This document shows, one piece after another, positions 35,732 through 46,500 of a stretch of DNA of 64,000 nucleotides; within the stretch, counting starts at the first letter, position 1, and each line of letters begins with the position of its first letter. Under the pieces are notes generated by a model, which saw only the letters and a list, made by a program, of their open reading frames with translations, was not told the origin of the DNA and made no database searches. Origin of the DNA: Patiria pectinifera (Eukaryota; Echinodermata; Asteroidea; Valvatida; Asterinidae); assembly GCA_029964075.1 (NCBI GenBank), contig CM057134.1:21988905-22052904 (forward strand). The letters run 5' to 3'. Both the position numbers and the translations under genes were made by a program.

Positions 35732-36625
35732 GCATTGGGCGTCTGGCCGTACTACAGAGCTTGCGATAGTACTGTACGGCCAGACGCAGTCGGGCTACAT
35801 CGCCGACGATCTCTTTCCCAAGATTCATGTCTTTTCAACATTATTACAATGACTGACCTTAATTGAGAAGATAGGTATGATGACCAAATAGTGTCAGGAA
35901 ACAAAAATCTTTCCCAAATATCCTAACAAACAGTCGAAATTCTGGTATTTTTCGCACCAATTTGTCATCGACACGTGCGGGCGTCCTCTTTACATGGACG
36001 TCGCCATATTGAATAATGCATTCTGGGCGTTTTTTCCTTCATTTAACAACTTGTTACTGTTTAGCGTTGAGGGCGCTCGTACGTACGACGTACGCGATTG
36101 ATTGGTGTGGAGGTCGAGTGAGTGTGTAATACGTGTGCCATTAATCGCTCCAAATTCCGACGATGTGCGCCTTTTTTTAGGGCGAGCCTTTTTTAATTTA
36201 CCCCATTTAATTAATGTTAGTAACTTTGTGTTCATTGAGATAAAGAAAAAATGTTGCTACCAACCGGATTAGTCGGTAGAAATGCATCCTTCATTGTGAT
36301 GTTTTTGTTGTTCTTCAAGTTTAAGATGTTGATAGTTTTTGCCATGTTTTATTGTTTATTTTGGGTTTTCTTTGCTTTGATTAAGATTACAAAAAAAGCT
36401 GTCAAGCGCAATCTGGAATCTTGCGCAAGTTTATTGTACTCCCTCCTTGCTCAGCTCAGCTCCCATTTCCCTTTCAATGAAATCCATTCGTATATGAACT
36501 CGGAGGGAGGACAATAAACTGACGCAAGCGTCCACATTGCGCCCGACAGATCTGCTTCCAACGGACTAGTCTGTAGCAATGCATCATTTTTTTTGTGATG
36601 TTTTTGTTCCTTCAACATGTTCGAG

Positions 36626-36726
36626 TAGCTTGGAAAACCCAGTTTTAGTGTTTTAGCTCATGACATGTCACCGAAAATTCACCATCCAAATGTCATGAGC
36701 CTTGGGAGCTGGATTTTTCCAAGCTA
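36626..36726. mobile_element. 101-bp foldback with TAGCTTGG ends
   Basis: Starts TAGCTTGGAAAACCCAG and ends CTGGATTTTTCCAAGCTA. ATGTTCGAG lies just before it and ATGTTCAAG three bases after it, a possible imperfect 9-bp duplication. A second member (about 37815-37936) is nested in the hAT element of the first mapped PHC intron. Confidence 0.55.
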
Positions 36727-37227
36727 GTAATGTTCAAGATGGTGGATTCATCTGTTCATTGAGCTGTGGTAGATTCATTAACAATATTTAGGCCTAGGCC
36801 TATTCAATAGTATTAATTATAGTACCTCACCCACAGATTCTGTATCTTGATTGGCCGAGAGCAGGTCACATGACATTCGCTATTTTTGCTATTTTGCTGT
36901 GCACAGCTGAAAATACTATACCCGTTGCAACGAAAGTACTATCTTGTTCGTAAGTGACTACGCCATACATGCACACGCACCACTGATTACTGAATACTAG
37001 CACCCATTGGCTAAACACCCCACTTTGTACTACTTCTGGTTCCAATGATTCCACCTGAAATGACGTCACACTTACAAACTGGATACGGAAATGCATAATT
37101 TTGTATTCAAATAGAAGTACATCTCCTACATGTATTAGATTAAATTAATCAGTTATTGCTTAAAATCCAGCAGAGTCTGTGGGAGAGGTGTTATAAAACA
37201 AAAGTACTGACTGCTTATCTCGTGGTG

Positions 37228-37339
37228 TAGTAAAACTAGCCTTCCTCGGTGATCCATGGAGCATACTATTTTTCCTTGGCTTCGCCTCGGAGCAAAATAG
37301 AATGCTTCATGGATCATGTCGGGAGGCTAGTTTTACTGC
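37228..37339. repeat. 112-bp palindrome upstream of the first mapped PHC exon
   Basis: AGTAAAACTAGCCTTCCTCG on the left pairs with the complement of GGGAGGCTAGTTTTACT on the right; the centre has CTTGGCTTCGCCTCGG. It ends 180 bases before the first mapped PHC exon. It looks like a foldback element. Confidence 0.65.
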
Positions 37340-37521
37340 ACAACTCAAAGCAGTCAATGTTTGTATACTAATATTATGTTGACAGTTTATCCAAGATTAG
37401 GAAAGGCGCAGAAGTAGAAATGCCTGACCATTTCTTTGATATTGTGTTGCTAATCCATTGTTTCAAACAATAGAGCACAATTAGAATGTACTCAACTCTC
37501 TGCTTGTCTTTGTTTCTGCAG

Positions 37522-40500
37522 TGTTTTTGCACAGGATAATTCTGCAAAGAAGCCAGCAATGATGAGTGGCCAGCAGTCAAGTCCAAGACCCCAGGCTTCT
37601 GCCATGGCAACAACCCCACCCAACTCAGTCACAATGCCACCTGCAAACCCGCCATTATTAGTGGAGCAACCCAAACATGTAAATAACATGTAATCTTGTA
37701 TGAAGAGGGCAAGTTAGGAAGTAGTTTGATCGTATGCCAGGCAGGGGCGATTTAGATTAATAAAGAATCACATGCACTGGTGCATATAGACTGGAAAGAA
37801 GTTACATATATACATTGCTTTGGAAACCCCAGCTTCAAGGCTCATTACATTGGGAATTCTGTTGGAAAAAGTGTAGTCCCAGTCTCAATAATGAATTTCC
37901 CATTTCTTGAGCCTTAGTGCTGGGTTTTCCAAGCTACAATCATGAACATGCACTTATCTGCACACTAGCAGGATTAGGCCATTTCTTCAATACCTTCCAA
38001 GACACATGAAATTCTCCACAATTTTCACAAAGTGATTCTCCACAAAGTGATTTCAATTTGAGAGCAGTAAAATTTTGTAGTAAATGCATTTGACAGGGTC
38101 TGCTTGACCGCTTCAAGTCCGAATTTCATACAGGGTACTACGGACAGAATGGGTAGGACAGTACCCCCTGGTGTCCATTAACACGGAATCATTGTTTATT
38201 TTATATGTGGAGACATTCGCAGCTAATCGCAACACTCAAACATATAATGAAATAAGAGACAATACCTTTAAATTCTTCTCTGAAGGTTTTTTTTCCCTTG
38301 GAAACAAACTGGAAGATTGTGTCGTATTTTACTGGAAAAAAAATAGGGGCATGGGGTAGGAAATAGCATATGTCAAAGGTTGCAAGCAGGTTTACAGTCA
38401 GCCCTGTATAAACCTTACAGATGATCAAGTGGGAAATAAGGGATTTATTTTAACCAATAAATAAGGTCAATAACGTTCAGGCAGTAAAACATTTCCAATT
38501 TCCTGAATGTTTTCAACAAAATATCTTCCCACTGGGAACGAAGATGAAGGAAGGTATTAGAAAATGACCATAAGCACAGTACACGTAGTGGCGTCACAAC
38601 GAGTGCTAGGTTTACATGCACAGATGAAAAAGTACATGCACCAGTGTATGCGTGCACCCGTCTAAGTCGACCACTGATGCCAGGGAACACGCTTTGTTTT
38701 TTCGTCCAGCTGGCATCAAAATTTCTATCAACAATGGTCCGTGCACAGTGTGTTAAATCCCCAGATATCCAATGCCTTGCTTCAGGACACCAAATATAGT
38801 GGACAGCGGTGTAGTTTGACTTGCACTTCACTTTCTTGAGGCTAATTCAGTCAAGATCAATTTTTGTTTCTTTTACTGTTTTTCTTCTAGCCAATGACAA
38901 CACCATCTCCGTCATCTTCATCAGTGACCATCCTTCCACCTGCAGTCCCACCCCCTGCCCACCAGCGGCTCACTTTACCTCCTCCATCTAGCTCAAACAC
39001 TTCAGGCGGCCATTCCCCAACTGCAGGTGAGTAGAGCTAGCTTGGATGGGGCACTAGGCCCGCAGTCTATTATCAGGGGAAAGGCAACACAAGTATTCAA
39101 AGTGTAAACATGTCAATCAATAGCTGGAGTATTTCTACTTTGACTCCAAATTATTTCTGAGGTTTGACTCCAAATTATTATAAGTTTGTTTATAGCTTCT
39201 TCCATATAGGATTACACCAAGAGGCTCAGGTTTGATACATTTCACTCTGGATTTTCTGAAAAAGGCTGTCCAATTTGTGGAAAAATGCTGCATAGTGAAA
39301 TTGAAGTTTTGTATCAAGACATGAAATAGTTTTGCATGAGCCAGTCTTATTTTTCCCATGCAGCATTTTTTCTTTAATATTTTGATACTTACTAAATTCT
39401 GATTTGAAACTTCCAAACCATGGCATCTGGAGTTTTGATTTTGTTGGAATTACCTGGACCCTTCTGAGTAAATCCTCTTTGCATGAGATAGATAGTTAAT
39501 TCATGTAATGACACACCTTCACATCAGTGCAATTGTTGGATTGATTTTTTCCAGGTCTTGGCCCACCCGTCCTCAGTCCATCCCATCATCAGCATCCTGC
39601 TCTCTACCCAAGTGGCTCCTCCCCAGTTTCAGCCCCACCCATTCCCATGACTGTCACCAGCCCCATTGGCAAGCACGGCGGCAGCCTCGGCGCACTGACC
39701 GCCTCTGTCAATGCCCTCCAGCGCCCCACCAGTACCTCGGGCCACTACCTGGTCCAGCACTCGCCCAAGAGTCCTCCCTCCACGGCCCTGGTCAGTGGCA
39801 TTCCCTCGGGCATCCGTCTGCTTCGGCAACCCTCCCTCAAAAGCCCCTCGGGGCCCCGTTCAGATCAAGCTGTCATCATCACCACCCAGACACCTATCTT
39901 TAATCGGTCCCACCACTTGCCCACCACGGCCACCGTGATCAGCCCCTCTGGGACCACCACCACCGTGTCTACATTAGTGCGGGTCACGCCTTCCATGCAG
40001 CAGGCCATTCACCACCCCCAGCAGCCACGCTTAATCATCCAGCCAAGGATGATGGGAAACCTGGGGCTGATCACAACAGCTGATGGTCCTTTGATCCGTG
40101 GGGTCACCCCGACATGTTCCATGGTTAACCCTACTGTCATCAACCCTTACAACGTTAGCCAGTCCAAACTTCACTCTGCCCTGACAGGGTTTGGAGATGG
40201 GCACCCTCCGCGAATCCATCTGCCCCCCTCTCCCCACGGGCCCCTCAGCCTGGTAGCCCAAGTCCAACCACAAGGCAAAAGTACCTTTGCCCTACATCCC
40301 CAGAAATCCATTGCTACATCCAACCTTTCCCTCCATCCGCAAATGAGGACGATTGCTTCCGCCAGATCCCCAACCTCACATGTCCCTTTGCAGCACAAAC
40401 GTCCCCACCTTACTCCTCTGGTCCTTCAACCCCCTCTCCCAGCACCCCCTCTCCCCAGGTGCATCAGATGCTATCAAACACACCAGCTCCAAAGTAAAGC

Positions 40501-43500
40501 CTCCTACATCAGCCCCAAAGTCTGGACCGCAAGTCAAGCCTATCAAACCAGTGCAGCAGCAAGCGCAGAGGTCAGGGGTTAAGGTGGTGAAACCAGTCCA
40601 GCGGGAGAAGAAGTCACAACCTGCTCCAGTGCCCGTCCCTCCACTGGTTATTCCTACTGCTCCAGTCAGGCCTGATGTGAGCTCAACAGTCCAGCCTCAG
40701 CAGTCTCACCCTCCCTCAAGCCAACCAGAGATAGTCAGTCCCCAGCGAAGGGCTGAGGTAGTTGGGGTGACAGAAGGGGTGGCACGAGTGGAGAGACAGG
40801 TCCCCAAAGCGGTGGTCAAACCCCAGGTGCTGACCCATGTCATTGATGGGTTTATCATCGAAGAATCCAAGGAGCCCTTTTCAGTGAGTTTATGACACCT
40901 TTGGATTTTTTAAAGATACCGTTAAAATAAACATCAGAATCACTCATATCAATGATGAAAATCTATCAAAATAGGTGGTTTGTTGTGTGTTCTTTCAATA
41001 GCATTCAAGAATGTGCTTGTCTCATCTGTTACAGTTAAACATTTCCAATTATGTTATAAAGCGCGGTATACATACATAGATGTGTTTTCAAAATGTGCCC
41101 CTTAAAAAGTGATACAAGAGGAGCACTATTATTCATTGGTTGGTATAGACATGGACCTGAGACTCTTTGCCAGGGCTGAAAATGTGTTTAATTCATTGAA
41201 ACAGAACATAATTGATAAATATGTGTACAAGTATTATTGGGACACTAGGTCCTGGAACAGCCCAATTGGGCTACAAAACACACTTTGAATGACATTATGC
41301 TAATCGGAAAGAACATTTAAAACTAGGATATAAACATCCACACAACCATCCTTTAAAAATTGGGCTTTTTTGTGTTATTTTTGTATTATTCGTGCGAGAA
41401 CGAATTTTGGGGTCCACTTTTGCGACCCCATAAATTCGAGCTGTTTGGATGCTAGTTGTGATTTCATTCGTAAAGTGTTCGCCTTTTGCGGACGTTGAAG
41501 AAACCACATTTTTTGCATTGGTGATTGGTCACCGCTGTTCCTGAGACACACAACGTGTACATCATACACTGTATGAGAACGACAGGAAAAACGTATTCGT
41601 ACTCTGTCATGTCCGATGCAAACAACCGGGGATTTTTCCTCTTTTCTCGGGAATGGTAAGACATAAGGTTGGTTTCCTTCGAACCAGATGTTTGAAATAG
41701 GATAAGTGAACAATCCAAAACATGAAATTTTCGGGGATTTCAGGACCTAGTGCCCCTTAATATTCCTGAGATTACAGGGTATATATATATAAAAGAGTCT
41801 TGTTGTGTTATTATTGAATAATTTCAGGAGTTGTTTTTTAGATGTGCGCTTAAAGGCAATTTTTTTTATATTACTGCCATTCTGCTTGTGATACGCAACT
41901 CCCAGTGCATGGTTCCCTGTGTCATATAATTGCTCAACCATGCAATCTGTTTAATTTATACAATCAGAGCTGGAAACAGACAGGAGGCGCCAGCCTACCA
42001 GCCACAAGAGTGAGCTCATTCATTATTTTCATCTATTTTTTGTTGGGTTTGGCTCTTTTTTTTTTTAAATTTAGTTTTATTCTTTGCTTGCTTTGTGTCG
42101 TGATCTAGATAGAACTGGTTGACGTACATGTAACACTGCTGCTAGAAGGTTTTTGTGGCTGGCATATTTCATGGTGATCGTGTGATAATCATTCACATCT
42201 TTGAGCAATTTCTTTTTTATTGAGTTGTCACACAAACATTCCTAAATGGCCAATCATCCTGTCCGAGTCCATCAGCAGGTTTTGGGAATTTTGCAGAGGT
42301 GCAGTGCTAACACTACATTTCAGAGATTACAGTTTCAAATCCCAGTTCAGTTAAATTTCATTGTGCAAATTGCAAGTGCAAAGTGCAAATTGAAATTGAA
42401 ATGAATTCAAATGTGAATTATTTAGAGCATGCAAATATGGTAATAGCTTCTAGGGTTTTCTTTCCCATTGAGGCAACTTTGCTTTTTCACAATTCAAGTA
42501 AATTGTTTTAGGACTATTCACTGTTCTTTCACTGGTCCAATGACCTTCTGCCTTTCTTGAAGAGAAGTTGCTAACAATGCACTTATGATGTCACTTCATT
42601 AAAACCCTAACCCTGCTAAATCCAACAGGATCCAACTATGTTACATACCCGCTGAATCATGTTGGATTGAGCAGTAAACACCGTGTATGTATTCCTGTTG
42701 AAATCTCTTAGATTCAGCAGGCAACAGAAAACATTTAGAGTGGGATTCTGTTGGGTACTGGTAAATAACGCCAAGTTTGACTCTGTTGGATTTAGGGATT
42801 CTGTTGGATCGAGTATGCCAGAGTAACCGCCTACATGTAACTCTGTTGGATTTAGCAGGATAGTCCTTAGGAACTACTAGGGGTTAGAGTAAACATGTTG
42901 CATGGTCAAATGATATACATAGTGATTGTCTTGGCTAATGTAATAGCATTGGTATAGAATGGCCACATGTCCAGTCTATAAATATTAGTGTTTTGTCATA
43001 CACTGTGTTGCACCTAAATTACCTCATATACACTGATTTACATATATAGCGCACATGTGAAGGGGCAGGGTGCGTGTGTTGGGCCTCGCAACACACAACC
43101 TCTCAATCTTGTGTCTGGCAGGAAAGTTCACAGTAATCAAAAGGTTACACTGCAGCGATTTCATATTTCTTGAACCATGAGTTTAAAACCTTTCAGGGGA
43201 TCTTTTTGACTTTCAACAAAACAATTGTTAAAAAAGCCATATCCCACAAGACACATCATAGCAGTCGGCAATTGTTAGTGTATTTGTATATTTATTGTGG
43301 TATGTCATGTACATGTACAAGTAGATACAGCAGTGTATAGACTGTGGTAGTGGCTGTGCTGTACCTTTAGTTTACCAATACTATGGCATGTTGTGGTTGT
43401 GTAAACACAACTTGAGTGGCCAAGCGTACAAGCGTACATGTAAATGACCAACAATCCTAGAAGTCATATTGCTCTGTGCACTTTTAAAGAACTTGCATAC

Positions 43501-46500
43501 ACAGGGCCCATACTGATACATGATACATATTTCCAATGTGTCATTGTATCTCAGGTGACTGGTGAAGCGTTCCAGCTCTGGAACAAAAGAATGATTTGTT
43601 TCCCTTTGCATCTTGGAAATTTCATTGTTTTACATTATGCATGGCATGTGTACATGTAGCTATTTTCCCCAAATTTCAATCCTGTTACAACTAATTACAA
43701 TTGTTTATTTTTTTTTTTTAGTGGAGGAAACTGATCTAATGTTATGGTTTGTCACACTTTAATAATATTTAGCTTGGATAAAGACAGGAGTAAATTACTA
43801 TGACTAGAGTTACATCTGCCACACATACCCGGTACATGTACTTGCATCATGCAGCATCGTGCCAAACTCAATGAAATAGGCCTACAACATTTACAATTTG
43901 GTGGATTCCCAAAATATCAATGTACAGTTTTCCACCATATGCTTGGCTCGAAAAGGTCACTTTTCAACTTAGTGTTCACTTTCTATATACATACATGTAA
44001 TATGTTTAGGAGTGAGGAAGGCACTGGTACTGCACAAGTAATTGCATATCAAGGTCTCATAAATAGACACTGTCGTTACGTCATAGAACTAGCCTCCAAC
44101 TTAACTCACTATTAGAAAAAAAGTCATGAATACCATATTGCAATTTGTACAAAGGAATGACAATGTTACCCATCATCCATGACACTGCAATACACAGAAG
44201 GTAAATCGGGATTTGTACCTCCAACATTAGCTTTTCTGAGAATCATTCAAATTGATCCATAGAGAGAGGATTACTGTATCATACTCAGGTCTTCGGTATC
44301 AGTGAATGACATGAATGATAAGCACTGATTCTTGTGATGTCTTGCTTTGTAAATGCACATTGAAATGTCCTTGTGTCACTTGGATTGTTGATGGAAGGAT
44401 CAATCGTCTTGATGTTACAAAATGTATATTAATCGTGTTTGCAACTTGGACCAGTTACAATTGAATCATGCAAGACTTGAAATTGTTTCAACCACCGTCT
44501 TTCATGAACCCCAGACTGCAGAAATGCCATGCAAAATGATGCACGGTTTGATAGTTCTTCTCTTAAGTTTGTTCTTTGAACCCACTATTAACTGGGGGAA
44601 ATTTCATGGGGCTTCAGAGTAGAAAAGCCTCCGTAAAATCCTTTGCTGTGCGACAAAATGGCTGGGAACCAGTTAAACCAGTACATGACATAATGTCTCA
44701 GCTGATAACCTGTTATTCAGCAGAACATTCCAGGGTTTAGCGAAATTGCGTACTTAGTGGCTACATGAAATTGGCCTTGATTAAATGGACTTCTAAGCAG
44801 GAAATACTGGTACCGTCACTGTCAACATGCCCATTTCTCAGGCTAAGCAAAGTTACTATGTATGTTCTTATTGGCTGTATGAAATTGGCCTCAGACAAGA
44901 TGGACAGTTGCAATTATCCTGATAATTTTGAATGGTTTCAGATCAGTCCCTCTTCCCTGTGGTCAGATGACTACCCACAACTTGACGCCAGTCTGCAACG
45001 ATCTCGGAATGTCCAGGATGGACAGCTGGATGGGTCGCAACCCCAGAAACGATCAGGTATTCAATTGTGCACATTTTGATCTGCTCTGGACACACTAAGG
45101 CCCGCCAGTGAATAAAATGTTATAAATTAGGGTCTAGAATTACAAACGGGTCACCACAGAGCATTGGCAAAATGATCACAAGTAGATACCACTGTTTTAG
45201 ATACAATTTTTGAAAAATTAATACTAAGAATTGTAATCAATTAAATAATTTAACATTTCATATGTTGGCGTGCTTGTGATTGGAACGCAGTTTCTAGCAG
45301 TGCAAAAGGAAAGGTAACGGTGGCAGTGTGCCAACCTGTTTTCCCAATGGCTGACTGTTGATTTTAACAACCTTTGTCCTTTTTCCCCTCTTGGTAGCCA
45401 CTTCCGAATGTCTGGAGGATTCTGACCACACCCCTTTGCGCTGCGAGTTCTGTGGCAAAAGGGACCGTCCGCACAAGTTCAAGCGTTCCAAACGTTTCTG
45501 CTCCCTGGCCTGCAGCAAGCGCTACAATGTGGGCTGCAGCAAGCGACTAGGGCTCTTTGCCCCACAGCGAGAGAACTCTGAGCGGCTCAAGCACAAGCTG
45601 AAGTTACAGACCAAGGCCAAGCCGCTGAAGGGTTCAAGGGGGAAGCACGGACGTCTCAGCTTCAATGTGGACCGGCCCTGGGTAAGACTTAACTCTTATT
45701 ATGCTCACTCATACATGGGGTTATGTTCTATTGATAATGTTGGTTGACCAATTGTTCCGTGTGAAGTCGAATCACAAGTCGGGTCAAAGTAACATGGAAT
45801 GAACAATGACACAGGAATGTCTTCAGCACAGTGCTCTGAATAGCTTGTGACTTGACTTGATAGTGTATGACTTAGGACTGACTTACGATGACTACTTGTG
45901 ACTTGTAATCCACTGGATTATAAGTATTTTTGGACAAAGCTTAGTAATGAGTGGTCTGCACTTCCCAGTCCAAAAGTGCGTGAAAACAGGCAGTAAGATG
46001 TTCTCAAAGACCAACATTTTCACGGGTCCAGTGTTCGATTTAGACGGGTGCACGCATGCACAGGTGCATGTACTTTTTCCTCTGTGCATGTAAACCTCTG
46101 ATACTACGTGCACGCCGTGCACGTACTCTTTTTTAGGCCTAAATACGTACCTCGTATATTTGCCCACGTTGAACAACTTGTCACATACAATGTACATTAA
46201 ACGCGCATGTACGTATGATTTATAACGTACATGTACATATGATTTAGCACTCAGCAGCGCTGCATGACGTGTACTAAAGCGATAAAAAGCTGGCCTGTGG
46301 AGTGTAGCCGTTTTCTAAATGCTTTCTTCGTGTACGTTCCGGCTTCATGCAATTCACCATCTGAACCACACAGCGCGGCGCATGCAACACGACTGGAAAA
46401 AAGACTAGGGGTGTCGCTATTGAGCAATTAGGTATACCCCTCTCTGGGCGATCGCTGCGTGTGTATGCTATGCAGTATATACTGCAGTGATATCGGCAAA

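Larger units (their letters stand above)
33545..35791. mobile_element. 2.2-kb long-TIR element with nested insertions
   Basis: The left arm 33545-33775 (GTAGCCCGACTGCATCTGGC onward) matches, inverted, 34905-35082 joined to 35742-35791; an insertion at 35083-35731 splits the right arm. Arms total about 230 bases, and their outer 60 bases themselves fold (GCATCTGGCCGTAC and its complement). Inside are a second palindrome (33783-34122) and short tandem repeats (34150-34720). No transposase frame. The 284-residue open frame at 33999-34853 is a by-product of these repeats. Confidence 0.8.
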
